Of a DNA stretch of 64,000 nt, positions 1 through 8,455 are shown one piece after another. Numbering within the stretch: the first letter of the stretch is position 1; each line of letters starts with the position of its first letter. The notes under the pieces are model-generated. The model did not search any database and was not told the DNA's origin. It saw nothing but the letters and a program-made list of their open reading frames with translations. The DNA comes from Trebonia sp963773105 (GTDB lineage Bacteria; Actinomycetota; Actinomycetes; Streptosporangiales; Streptosporangiaceae): the NCBI GenBank assembly GCA_963773105.1, contig CAVZAA010000002.1:1178001-1242000 (forward strand), in the 5' to 3' direction. Made by a program: the position numbers and the translations under genes.

Positions 1-176
1 ACATCACGGCTCTCTTATGTCTACCTACACGACGTTTGTTAGCGCCAGGAGGTTGCGTTTCCAGACCCAAGTGGCGATAACGGTCGCGTAACGGCCCCGG
101 AAGCGGGCGTCCCCGGTCGGCCGCTCGTCATGTCCTATCGTGGAAACCTGGGGGTTTCCTTGAGAGGTAGGTCGAA

Positions 177-1361
177 GTGAGCTCGGTATTCGTGGTAGAT
201 GCCTGCCGGACGCCCATCGGCAAGGTGAAAGGGGCACTGGCGGAGGTACGCCCGGATCACCTCGCCGCCGACATACTCAAGGCGCTCATCGTGCGTAACG
301 GCAACCTCGACGTGAACGCCATCGACGACGTCTACTGGGGCGCCGCCAACCAGGCGGGCGAGGACAACAGGAACGTCGCGCGGATGGCGGTGCTGCTGGC
401 CGGGCTCCCGGTCGAGATTCCCGGCGCGACCGTGAACCGGCTCTGCGGCTCGGGCATGGAGGCGGTCAGCGACGCGGCCAGGGCGATCGCGGCGGGCGAC
501 GCCGACATCTGCGTCGCGGGCGGCACCGAGTCGATGACCCGCGCCCCGTTCGTGGTCCAGCGCAGCGGCGACGCCTGGGCGCGCTCGCTCGAGACCGCCG
601 ACACCCGCCTCGGCTGGCGCCTGGTGAGCCCCCGCATGCAGGAGATGTACCCGCCGATCAGCCTGGGCGAGACGGCCGAGAACGTGGCCGACAAGTACGG
701 CATTACCCGCGAGCGGCAGGATGCGTTCGCGCTGCGCAGCCACCACCTGGCCGCGGCTGCCCGCGACGCGGGCCGCTTCGACGCCGAACTCGTCCCCGTC
801 GCCACCGCCAAGGGCGAGGTCATCAGCGACGAGGGCATCAAGGCGTCGATCACGCTCGAGGAGCTGGCGGGCAAGCGGCCCGCGTTCCGCAAGGACGGCA
901 CCGTGACCGGCGGCAACTCCTCCCCGCTGAACGACGGCGCCGCCGCGCTGCTGCTGATGTCGGAGCAGGCGGTCAGGCGGGCGGGCGTCACCCCGCTCGC
1001 CCGCTACGTCGGCGCGTCGGCGGCCGGGGTGCACCCGGACTACATGGGCATCGGCCCGGTACCCGCGATGAACCGGGCCCTCGCCCGGGCCGGCTGGCGC
1101 CCTGAGGATCTCGACCTGGTGGAGCTGAACGAGGCGTTCGCCGCCCAGGCGGTCGCCTGCGTCGACGAGCTGAAGCTCGACCCCGAGAAGGTCAACGTCA
1201 ACGGAGGCGCGATCGCGATCGGCCATCCGCTCGGCTGCTCGGGCGCGCGAATCGTCACCACGCTGCTGCACGAGATGCGCCGCCGCGGTGCCGCCAAGGG
1301 CGCGGCGTCCATGTGCATCGGCGTCGGTCAGGGCATCGCTACACTCTGGGAAGCCTGTTAA
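177..1361 (+). CDS. Thiolase (acetyl-CoA C-acyltransferase)
   Basis: This 394-residue protein is a full-length thiolase, which cleaves 3-ketoacyl-CoA with CoA or condenses acetyl-CoA in the cytoplasm. The nucleophilic cysteine is visible in NRLCGSGMEA (about Cys90). The C-terminal GHPLG histidine (about 350) and the second cysteine in CIGVGQG (about 380) complete the active site. I chose the GTG start because GAGAGGTAGG lies just upstream and the protein then begins with the usual thiolase N-terminus (VVDACRTPIG). It stands alone without other beta-oxidation genes, so a FadA-like degradative role and a PcaF-like or biosynthetic role cannot be separated. Confidence 0.95.
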   Translation: MSSVFVVDACRTPIGKVKGALAEVRPDHLAADILKALIVRNGNLDVNAIDDVYWGAANQAGEDNRNVARMAVLLAGLPVEIPGATVNRLCGSGMEAVSDAARAIAAGDADICVAGGTESMTRAPFVVQRSGDAWARSLETADTRLGWRLVSPRMQEMYPPISLGETAENVADKYGITRERQDAFALRSHHLAAAARDAGRFDAELVPVATAKGEVISDEGIKASITLEELAGKRPAFRKDGTVTGGNSSPLNDGAAALLLMSEQAVRRAGVTPLARYVGASAAGVHPDYMGIGPVPAMNRALARAGWRPEDLDLVELNEAFAAQAVACVDELKLDPEKVNVNGGAIAIGHPLGCSGARIVTTLLHEMRRRGAAKGAASMCIGVGQGIATLWEAC

Positions 1362-1462
1362 CCAAACGTGAGGGAACGGATAAATCTCGCTATCCACTCG
1401 ATAACTGTTGAGTAACAGAGTTAGGCTGACTACCTCACCTTTACGGAGCGGGGGTAGCCATC

Positions 1463-1684
1463 GTGACGCTGATCGAGGGCGGCTACGGCAACCGGATCGA
1501 CAGCGGGAAGCGGCGCGCGCAGGCTCGCCGGGCGCGCGGCCGTCGCACTGCGCGCGCTGCCGCGCCGCTGCTCATCCCGCTGGCCCTGGCGCTCACCCTC
1601 GGCGTGATCCTGGCCGTCTCCTCGGTCACGACGCCCACCGCGCACGTCAACCAGCAGACCTCGTCGCACTCTGCGCATCCCTGA
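1463..1684 (+). CDS. Small single-pass membrane protein, unknown function
   Basis: This is a 73-residue ORF starting at GTG. It has a basic N-terminus rich in Arg and Ala (about residues 15-33), one hydrophobic segment (about 34-54) and a short Ser/Thr/His tail, so it is probably a type II small membrane protein with a charged cytoplasmic end. It is followed by a strong hairpin (1692-1735), consistent with a real transcript end. I do not recognise a family. Support comes from the clean basic-hydrophobic layout and its position as the only open frame in the gap. Confidence 0.55.
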   Translation: MTLIEGGYGNRIDSGKRRAQARRARGRRTARAAAPLLIPLALALTLGVILAVSSVTTPTAHVNQQTSSHSAHP

Positions 1685-1691
1685 GTCGCCC

Positions 1692-1735
1692 CGGTCCGTT
1701 CGGGAAAATCAAGATCTTTTATCCCGAACGGACCG
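1692..1735. terminator. Perfect 14-bp inverted repeat between convergent genes
   Basis: The arms at 1692-1705 (CGGTCCGTTCGGGA) and 1722-1735 are exact reverse complements around a 16-nt AT-rich loop. It lies 8 nt past the stop of the small membrane protein and on the 3' side of the convergent L,D-transpeptidase gene. A bidirectional transcription stop is the simplest reading; there is no clear U-tract. Confidence 0.6.
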
Positions 1736-1740
1736 TGCTT

Positions 1741-1907
1741 TCCCCACTCGCCGCCGGGCGCTCGTGGCTCCTGTCTTCTCCCTCGTCGCACTGTGTTTCC
1801 CCACTCGCCGCCGCGCGCTCGTGGCCACTGCCCTCTCCCTCGTCGGTCAGTCGCTGCGCTCCCTCCCTCAGTCCGAGGACAGCGGCGCGCGCTTTGGCTC
1901 GCGGGGG
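1741..1907 (-). repeat. Dispersed repeat of about 100 bp, with a partial tandem copy
   Basis: Positions 1741-1789 and 1796-1844 are near-identical direct repeats (shared core TCCCCACTCGCCGCC). The longer unit 1805-1907 is closely similar to the reverse complement of 8330-8427, including the shared string CTCAGTCCGA. Read on the minus strand, it begins immediately after the stop codon of the L,D-transpeptidase gene, the same placement as the second copy after the MFS gene. A small CCTC/GAGG hairpin lies inside both copies. No ORF is convincing here. Function is unknown. Confidence 0.6.
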
Positions 1908-1910
1908 GTA

Positions 1911-3203
1911 CTAGCCGGCGAAGTAGTTGCCGGCCGAGGATGTGCCCAGGGGGGTGGCCGCGGTGTCGGCCGGGAGGGCGGACGGGTTGACCAGCGAGCT
2001 GCCGTTGGGGCCCGCCTCGACCGCCATGTGGGTGGCGCTGCCGGCCAGGTACTGGGACCAGGAGAGGAACCACTCGGTCCAGCCGTCGTCCCAGTCGCCT
2101 GCCTTCGGGCTCGACTCGATCGTGATCGGATCGCCGGGGATGGCCATCTGGTAGTAGGTCTGGGCGTCGGCCGGGGGCAGGTTCACGCAGCCGTGGCTGA
2201 CGTTGGTGGTGCCCTGGTCGACCACCGACCACGGGGCCGAGTGGTAGTAGTCGCCGCTGTAGGTGAACCGCACCGCCCAGTTGACGAGCTCGTTGTAATA
2301 GCCCGGCTTGCCCTTGGTGCCGCCGATCATCCGCACCGGGTTGTTCTTCTGGACGGCCAGGTAGGTGCCGTCGGGGGTCGGCATGGTGGTCCGGCCAGTG
2401 GAGATCGGCCAGGTGTAGGTGAGCTTGCCGCCGACGTAGATCTGCGTCCGGTGGGTCTGGGTGGAGGCGACCGCGATGACCGACTGGCCGATGTTGAACG
2501 ACTGGGTGAGGTCGTGCACGCCGTACACGCCCTTCGCCCCCTCGACCCCGTTCAGGTGGGCGTCGAAGCTGACCGTGGTGTCGGCGGGCCAGTAGTCCCG
2601 CGGCCGGAAGTCGACCTGCTCGCTGCCGTCCCAGTACCAGGCGCCGACCACCGGCTTGGACGTGGTGATCTGGAGCGACCGCTCGACGGCGGCCTTGTTG
2701 CTGATCGGCCTGCTGAAAGTCAGCATGATCGGCATGCCGACCCCGTAGGTGACGTCGTCGCCCTCGAAGATCTCGGTTGCGAACGTGCTCGACGGCGCTG
2801 GCGTCCTGAAACTGCTTGTCACGGTCACCGGGTGGCCGCCGCTGTCGGTGCCGGTGGCGGTGACCTTGTACGACGAGCCGGTGGGGAGCGCGTACGTGCT
2901 GTGCCAGCGGGTCTTGCCGTCGCTGAGCGAGCCGGTGACCGGGTCGTCGCTCGAGGTCTTGACCGTGACGTGGGTGATCTTGCCGCCGTTGACGGCGGTG
3001 ACCGTTATGCCGTTGGCGGGGTTGACGTCCTTCGCGCCGGGCGCGGGGGAGATCTTGAGGTACCTGGCCACCGCGGCGGCGGGCTTTCCCGCGACGGCCG
3101 AGGGGTTGAGCTGGGTAGCGACCGGCGCGCCGGACTGGCAGGCGGCCACCAACAGGCCGGCTGCCGCCGTGAGCGCTGTGAAGGTGAGGCGTCGGCCGTG
3201 CAC
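1911..3203 (-). CDS. Lipoprotein L,D-transpeptidase (Ig-like domains plus YkuD)
   Basis: This 430-residue protein makes 3-3 peptidoglycan cross-links at the outer face of the membrane. It starts at GTG (3203), preceded by GGAAGGA. It has a short signal peptide with lipobox LVAAC (about Cys22), then two Ig-like regions (about 50-230) and a C-terminal YkuD domain carrying the catalytic SHGCVNL motif (about His337, Cys339). A tryptophan-rich tail follows, as in mycobacterial LdtMt2-type enzymes. It lies 59 nt downstream of lnt, in the same direction, so the enzyme that acylates lipoproteins and a lipoprotein substrate are probably co-transcribed. The frame stays open far upstream into lnt, but that extension is a shadow. 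Confidence 0.93.
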   Translation of the reverse strand: MHGRRLTFTALTAAAGLLVAACQSGAPVATQLNPSAVAGKPAAAVARYLKISPAPGAKDVNPANGITVTAVNGGKITHVTVKTSSDDPVTGSLSDGKTRWHSTYALPTGSSYKVTATGTDSGGHPVTVTSSFRTPAPSSTFATEIFEGDDVTYGVGMPIMLTFSRPISNKAAVERSLQITTSKPVVGAWYWDGSEQVDFRPRDYWPADTTVSFDAHLNGVEGAKGVYGVHDLTQSFNIGQSVIAVASTQTHRTQIYVGGKLTYTWPISTGRTTMPTPDGTYLAVQKNNPVRMIGGTKGKPGYYNELVNWAVRFTYSGDYYHSAPWSVVDQGTTNVSHGCVNLPPADAQTYYQMAIPGDPITIESSPKAGDWDDGWTEWFLSWSQYLAGSATHMAVEAGPNGSSLVNPSALPADTAATPLGTSSAGNYFAG

Positions 3204-3262
3204 GGTATGGGGGTCCTTCCTGTGTTTCCCCGTTCGCGGGGAGTACCTAGGAACGGCCCAGT

Positions 3263-4978
3263 TTATTCGGCCGGCCGCGTCTGGTCCGGCGCGTTGCCTG
3301 ATCGGGACCGACGCCGGGCCGACCTCGCCTGGCCGACGGCGAGGCAGAGCGCGAGCGCGGTCGCCGCGACGATCGCCCACTCCGGCCAGACGCCAAGCCG
3401 CTCGGCCAGGGTGGTGTAGCTGAGCAGCGGGACGCGCGCCTCGAGTTCGGCCTGCGTCCACATGCCGCTGCGCGAGATCAGGTGGCCGTCCGGCGCCACG
3501 ATCGCGCTGTACCCGGTGGTGGAGGCGACGACGACCGATCGGTCGAACTCGACCGATCTGATCCTGGCCATCGCGAGCTGCTGGCCGCTCTCGGCGGTGG
3601 TCGGGCCCTCCCGCTCGAACGTGGCGTCGTTGCTCTGCATGGACAGCAGGTTCGCGCCCGCCGCGACCTCGGAGCGGACGAGGTCGTCGAACCCGACCTC
3701 GTAGCAGATGATGTCGCCCAGCTTGATCTGGCCGACGTTGAAGACCACCGTCTGCCGCCCGGGGACGAAGTCGGTCGGCTGGAGCGTCGTCAGCGACGTG
3801 ATCTTGCTGATCAGGCTGCGGAACGGGATGTACTCGCCGAACGGCACCAGCCGGCGCTTCGCGTAGATGGTCGTCGGCCCCTGGCCGGGGAGCCAGAGCA
3901 CGCCCGCGTTGCGCTGCGGGTCCTGCAGCACCGCCCCGACCAGGATCGGGCGGCCGATCGCGGCGGCGGCGGCGCTGATCTCCTGGTACAGCGGCGGGTA
4001 CTGCATCGGGTCGATGTCGGTCGAGTTCTCCGGCCAGATCACCAGGTCCGGCTTCGCCACCTGGCCGGCGGCGGCCCGTTCCGCCAGCTTGTCGGTGGCG
4101 GTCACGTGGTTGAGGGTGATTTCCAATTCCACGTTGTTGAGCTCCGCCGCGAGCGACCGGGCGCGCGGCACGTTGCCCTGGATGGCGGCGACGACGGCCG
4201 TCTTGCCGTTCGCGGGGACCGGATCGAGCGGCAGCGCGGCCGGCAGCAGCGCGAGGGCCGCGGACCCGGCGAGCGCGAGCGCGGGCATTAGCAGGCGCCG
4301 GCTGCGCAGCGTTACCCGTCCGCCCGCGATCGCGGTCAGCAGCAGCCAGCCGAGGGTGGCGCCCACCAGGGCGACCGCGAAGGTCAGCGCCGGCGGTCCC
4401 GCGATCGCCGCCCAGCCCTGGGTGGGGACTCCCGCCTGGCTCATCGCGAGCCTGCCCCACGGGAAGCCGCCCCACGGCCAGCGGTCCCTGAACGCCTCCG
4501 CCGCCACCCACCAGCCCGCGACCGCGGGCGGCCACCAGCGCAGGTTGAGCAGCATCCGCTGGCCCACCGCGAACACCGCGAAGATGAGCGCCGAGGCGAT
4601 GGCGAGCGCGACCCAGGCGAACCAGGCGAGGTTGATCACCCAGGCGACCAGCGGGAAGAAGAAGGCCAGCCCGAAGACCAGGCCGACCGCGAACGCGGCC
4701 CGCAGCGACCGTCCGGACAGGGCGACGATCAGCAGCGCCGGGCTGGCGAAGGCCAGCGGCCACAGGCCGAACGGTGGGAACGCCCCCGCCAGCAGCAGGC
4801 CGGCGACCAGGCTGAGCGGCAGCGCCCAGCGCAGCCGGAGCGGCGGGCGAGCCGCGGCTCGGGAGCCGACGGCTGCGGGCTCGGCGGGCGCGCTTGGCTG
4901 GTCAAGCACGCCGGATATGGCCGGCTCGCGCGGCGCCGGCGTGTCCTGCGGGTCCGCGTCGGTTTGCCCTGGGATCAT
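3263..4978 (-). CDS. lnt: Apolipoprotein N-acyltransferase
   Basis: This 571-residue integral membrane enzyme transfers a third acyl chain to the N-terminal cysteine of lipoproteins. After a Pro/Ala-rich cytoplasmic N-terminus (about 1-50) come about six membrane segments (50-250), then a periplasmic nitrilase-like domain. The catalytic triad is intact: Glu in VIWPENS (about 317), Lys in YAKRRLVPFGEY (about 374) and Cys in GDIICYEVGF (about 425). A final membrane segment ends the protein. It is the first gene of a minus-strand pair with the L,D-transpeptidase lipoprotein. Confidence 0.95.
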   Translation of the reverse strand: MIPGQTDADPQDTPAPREPAISGVLDQPSAPAEPAAVGSRAAARPPLRLRWALPLSLVAGLLLAGAFPPFGLWPLAFASPALLIVALSGRSLRAAFAVGLVFGLAFFFPLVAWVINLAWFAWVALAIASALIFAVFAVGQRMLLNLRWWPPAVAGWWVAAEAFRDRWPWGGFPWGRLAMSQAGVPTQGWAAIAGPPALTFAVALVGATLGWLLLTAIAGGRVTLRSRRLLMPALALAGSAALALLPAALPLDPVPANGKTAVVAAIQGNVPRARSLAAELNNVELEITLNHVTATDKLAERAAAGQVAKPDLVIWPENSTDIDPMQYPPLYQEISAAAAAIGRPILVGAVLQDPQRNAGVLWLPGQGPTTIYAKRRLVPFGEYIPFRSLISKITSLTTLQPTDFVPGRQTVVFNVGQIKLGDIICYEVGFDDLVRSEVAAGANLLSMQSNDATFEREGPTTAESGQQLAMARIRSVEFDRSVVVASTTGYSAIVAPDGHLISRSGMWTQAELEARVPLLSYTTLAERLGVWPEWAIVAATALALCLAVGQARSARRRSRSGNAPDQTRPAE

Positions 4979-5139
4979 CTACGCAGGGTAGACCGCGATG
5001 GGGCCACGACGCGAAGCGGGCAACTTCGCTATTTACCGTGAACATGGCAAACCGTTGCGTTATATTCAGGGCTGCTGTTGCGGCGACGGGGGGAGCCGAT
5101 GTTTATTTTTGGCCTATGTGCGTGGATTGACCTGCGTGA

Positions 5140-5823
5140 ATGGCCCCAGACATGATCCGCGTTCGACGTCGGGATTTCGTGTCTGGATCGCACAACGTGA
5201 CCGGGTTGCAAGGCATCGCCGAGCCCTTCCCGAAGGGCGTCACTATCTATCTGCTGCCAGGCCTGACCGGTCGGCAGCGCCGGGCGGTGATCCGCCGTCT
5301 CCGGCAGGAGGCGAGCAGGGGCTTCGGTCCCCAGCTCCCGCTGCCGCAGCTTGTTGTCGCGCTCGTCCTTGACCGGGTGCGCGGGGCTTTCACGCTGGCC
5401 GCGGCGGCCGTCCGGTGGCACCCGGGGGTGACGCTGCTGCCCACCGCCTTCGTCGCCGCCGTGATGGCGCTGTTCGTGCTCGCGTCGGCCGGCATGGGGC
5501 CAGGGCCGGCGCTGCGGCCGGCGCTCGCCGCGACGCAGACGGGCAGCGGGCTTGGGACGGTCCGCGTTGGCGGTGCCGCCGGCGGTCTCGTCTCCGCCGG
5601 CGGCGCCGCCCTCAGGGGCGCGCAAGCGGGCGGCGTGGGAACGGGTGGCATCAGGCCGAGCAGCATAGGAACGGGCGGCCGGGGTCTCGGCTCGGGGCAG
5701 CCGGCGCGTAACGCGGGGTCGCGATCGACCGGGCGGCCGCATGCCGCGCGGGTCTGCTTCGGCGCGATGCCGGGGATGGCATCGGGCCAGAGTCCGCTCG
5801 CCTGCCATCGCGCGTCCAGTTAG
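5140..5823 (+). CDS. Membrane protein of unknown function, Gly/Ala-rich C-terminus
   Basis: This 227-residue ORF is divergent from lnt. About residues 1-70 are soluble and basic. One or two hydrophobic segments (about 68-112) follow, and the rest is a low-complexity Gly/Ala/Arg tail that is probably disordered. The start is uncertain: ATG at 5140 has no strong ribosome-binding site, and the ATG at 5152 is an alternative. I recognise no family. Its end is 45 nt before the EcsC-like gene, so the two may be co-transcribed. Confidence 0.5.
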   Translation: MAPDMIRVRRRDFVSGSHNVTGLQGIAEPFPKGVTIYLLPGLTGRQRRAVIRRLRQEASRGFGPQLPLPQLVVALVLDRVRGAFTLAAAAVRWHPGVTLLPTAFVAAVMALFVLASAGMGPGPALRPALAATQTGSGLGTVRVGGAAGGLVSAGGAALRGAQAGGVGTGGIRPSSIGTGGRGLGSGQPARNAGSRSTGRPHAARVCFGAMPGMASGQSPLACHRASS

Positions 5824-5867
5824 TCGGCTTTAGTCTGGGTAGCGTTGCTACATGAGACACGGGGAGC

Positions 5868-6788
5868 GTGGGTAAGGCAAGCACGTCGACGGATGGGTGG
5901 CTTCAGATGGCCGGAGTGGAGAGCGGGTACGCGCCGGAAGACGACGCGGCCGCGCGGCAGGCGGCCGAGGTCGCCGTCGAGCTGTCCGAGGCGGAAGGTC
6001 CCGGGGACAAGAAGCGGATCACGAGGGCGCTGCAGTACGTGGCGGGCCGGGGTGCGGAGGCAATGCGGCGCGGCGGCGGAGTGGCTCGCCGGGGCGCCGG
6101 CACCGCGACCGGAAGGGTCACCAGGACCGCCGGCAGCGCCCGCAGAGGCGCCGGCTCGGCCGGACGCGGTGTCGCCTCGGGCCTGACCTGGCTCACTGCT
6201 CAGGTGGTGGCGATGGGACCGCGCCTGCAGATCCGCGACCAGGCCACACTGCGCGCGCAGTTCCCCGGCCGCTCCGATGACGAGATCGCCGGATTGCTGG
6301 TCGAGCGGGCGGCCCGGGCCACCGCCACGGTCGGCGGCGCGACCGGTGCCTGCGCCGTGCTGCCCGCCCTGCCGGCGTTCCCGGTTGAGGTCGCCGCGGA
6401 GACGCTGGCAGTGGTGGGGATCGAGATCAAGCTCCTGGCCGAACTGCACGAGATCTACGGGATGCCGGCCTCGGGCAGCGGCACCGACCGGGCGCGCGCC
6501 TACATCGGCGCGTGGGCCAGTCGTCGCGGCGTGTACCAGGTGGACGGCGGGCTGCTCCTCATCGCGGGCTCTCCGCTGGCCAGGCAGCTGACCAGGCGGC
6601 TGGCGGCCCGGGTGCGCAGGTCCGCCTTCTCGCTCAGCCCGCTGCTGACCGGCGCCGTCGCCGGGGCGCTGCTCAACCGCCGAGAGACGCGCAGGCTCGG
6701 CCGCCAGATCCGGGACGACCTGCGCAGCCGCCGCAAGACCTTCACCGCCACCGTGATCGGGCGCCCATCGGCGACCCCGGGCGTCTGA
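5868..6788 (+). CDS. EcsC-like family protein
   Basis: This is a 306-residue protein. The N-terminal third (1-105) is charged and then Arg/Gly-rich. The central part resembles the EcsC family: it alternates an amphipathic PGRSDDEIAGLLV segment with a Gly/Ala-rich hydrophobic stretch (about 140-175), then a charged helix with EIKLLAELHEIYG. A second hydrophobic region (about 250-270) follows, and the end is basic. EcsC proteins are membrane-associated and their biochemical role is not settled. GTG at 5868 has GGGGAG almost touching it; ATG at 5907, thirteen codons in, is an equally good start. Confidence 0.6.
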   Translation: MGKASTSTDGWLQMAGVESGYAPEDDAAARQAAEVAVELSEAEGPGDKKRITRALQYVAGRGAEAMRRGGGVARRGAGTATGRVTRTAGSARRGAGSAGRGVASGLTWLTAQVVAMGPRLQIRDQATLRAQFPGRSDDEIAGLLVERAARATATVGGATGACAVLPALPAFPVEVAAETLAVVGIEIKLLAELHEIYGMPASGSGTDRARAYIGAWASRRGVYQVDGGLLLIAGSPLARQLTRRLAARVRRSAFSLSPLLTGAVAGALLNRRETRRLGRQIRDDLRSRRKTFTATVIGRPSATPGV

Positions 6789-6810
6789 CCGGGGCGCGGG
6801 GCGACGGGGG

Positions 6811-8370
6811 ATGGCTGGCAACACGGCGACGGACGCGGCACCGGGGCTGAGGTACGCCAGCGCCACCGGACGGTGGGTGCTCGCGGCCACCGTGCTCGGC
6901 TCGGGCATCGCCGCCCTCGACGCGACCGTCGTCGGCATCGCGCTCCCCGCCATCGCCAGGGACTTCCACGCCTCGGTGTCGAGCATGCAGTGGGTCGTCG
7001 ACGGTTACACGCTGCCGCTGGCCGGCTTGCTGCTGCTCGGCGGGGCGCTGGGCGACGCCTTCGGCCGTCGGAAGGTCTTCGTGATCGGCACGATCTGGTT
7101 CGCGCTGGCGTCGCTCGCCTGCGGCCTGGCGCCCAGCGCCGGGTTCCTGATCGCGGCCCGCGCGGTGCAAGGGGCCGGCGCCGCGCTGCTCGTCCCCGGC
7201 AGCCTGGCGATCATCCAGGCGTCGTTTAGCGCGAAGGACCGCGCGCGGGCCATCGGCGCCTGGTCCGGGCTTGGCGGCGTCGCCACCGCGATCGGGCCGT
7301 TCCTGGGCGGCTGGCTGATCACCGCCGTGTCCTGGCGGCTGGTCTTCTTCATCAACCTGCCCGTCGCGGCGGCCGTCGTCGCCATGTCGGTACGGCACGT
7401 TCCAGAATCACGCGCCCCTGGCCCCCGTCAGCCGCTCGACGCGGCGGGCGCGACAACGATCAGCCTGGCCCTCGCGGGCATCACCTACGGCCTGATCGCG
7501 GCGTCGGACGGCAACTGGACGTCGCCCACCGTGCTGGCCACCCTGCTGCCCGGCGTTGCCTTGCTGGCCGGCTTCTGCGTCATCGAATCGCGCAGCCGGC
7601 ACGCCATGCTGCCGCTCTCGATCTTCCGTTCCCGCCAGTTCAGCGGCGCGAACGCCGTGACGTTCGTGGTCTACGGCGCCCTCGGCGGCGCTCTGTTCCT
7701 GGTGCCGGTCGTGCTGCAGGAGGTGTGCGGGTACAGCGCGCTGGAGGCCGGGGTGGCGTTGCTGCCGATCACGGTCATCATGCTCACCCTGTCGGCCAGG
7801 TCGGCCGCGCTGGCCGCGCGGATCGGCCCGCGGCTCCAGATGACCGTCGGGCCGCTGGTAATCGCGATCGGGCTGGTGATGTTCACCCGGGTGCACGGCA
7901 ACGGCGACTACCTGACCCAGGTGCTGCCCGCCGTCCTGGTGTTCGGCTTCGGGCTGGCGATCAACGTGGCGCCGCTCACCGCCACCGCGCTGTCGGCCGC
8001 GCCCGCCGAGCACGCGGGCATCGCGTCGGCGGTCAACAACGACGTGGCCCGGGCCGCGAGCCTCATCGCGGTGGCGGTGCTCCCGCCTCTTGCGGGCATA
8101 ACCGGGGACGTCTACCTGCATCCGGCCGCGCTGACGAGCGGCTTCCACACGGCCGTGCTGATCTCCGCCGCGGTGGCGGCGGCGGGCGGCGTGCTGGCCG
8201 CCGCGACCATCCGCAACCCGGCCCGGGGGCCTGGTCGCCAGGGGACGCCCCAACCGGGCGGCGAAGCGCTGAGCGGGCTGCACTGCGCCCTCGACGCCCC
8301 GCCGCTGCGCCCGGAACCGGAATCCCAGTCCCCCGGGGAGCCAAAGGGCGCGCCCCTGTCTTCGGACTGA
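6811..8370 (+). CDS. MFS drug-efflux transporter, DHA2 (14-TM) type
   Basis: This 519-residue transporter probably exports hydrophobic drugs with proton antiport. The early segment LDATVVGIALP and the motif-A-like loop GGALGDAFGRRKVF are typical of the EmrB/QacA group. Motif C is seen as GLGGVATAIGPFLGGWL. The length fits 14 transmembrane helices. It starts 22 nt after the EcsC-like gene. The last 13 or so codons lie inside the dispersed repeat at 8330-8427, so the C-terminal tail may have been remodelled by insertion of that element. Confidence 0.9.
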   Translation: MAGNTATDAAPGLRYASATGRWVLAATVLGSGIAALDATVVGIALPAIARDFHASVSSMQWVVDGYTLPLAGLLLLGGALGDAFGRRKVFVIGTIWFALASLACGLAPSAGFLIAARAVQGAGAALLVPGSLAIIQASFSAKDRARAIGAWSGLGGVATAIGPFLGGWLITAVSWRLVFFINLPVAAAVVAMSVRHVPESRAPGPRQPLDAAGATTISLALAGITYGLIAASDGNWTSPTVLATLLPGVALLAGFCVIESRSRHAMLPLSIFRSRQFSGANAVTFVVYGALGGALFLVPVVLQEVCGYSALEAGVALLPITVIMLTLSARSAALAARIGPRLQMTVGPLVIAIGLVMFTRVHGNGDYLTQVLPAVLVFGFGLAINVAPLTATALSAAPAEHAGIASAVNNDVARAASLIAVAVLPPLAGITGDVYLHPAALTSGFHTAVLISAAVAAAGGVLAAATIRNPARGPGRQGTPQPGGEALSGLHCALDAPPLRPEPESQSPGEPKGAPLSSD

Positions 8371-8427
8371 GGAGCGAGGGAGCGAGGGACGAGGGAGAAG
8401 GCAGGGGCTTCGAGCGCCCGGCGGCGA
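8330..8427 (+). repeat. Second copy of the dispersed repeat of about 100 bp
   Basis: The reverse complement of this stretch matches 1805-1907 over nearly its full length with scattered substitutions. It contains a hairpin formed by TCTTC and GAGGA around GGACT. In the other copy the same stem is CCTC/GAGG, so base pairing is preserved while sequence changes. It overlaps the 3' end of the MFS gene and ends 28 nt before proA, so it may act as a terminator or 3' element. Confidence 0.6.
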
Positions 8428-8455
8428 CCCGGGAAAACACTGTAACCTCGGGGTC

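Noticed and set aside
135..1397. Long minus-strand frame opposite the thiolase gene
   Set aside because: It is Arg/Gly/Ala-rich with no family features and mirrors the codon bias of the thiolase gene, so it is a shadow.
3228..3241. CCCC/GGGG hairpin between lnt and the L,D-transpeptidase
   Set aside because: The stem is only five bp and lies in a likely operon, so it is not a convincing terminator.
3204..4763. N-terminal extension of the L,D-transpeptidase frame into lnt
   Set aside because: The extension is out-of-frame lnt sequence; the lipobox and ribosome-binding site fix the start at 3203.
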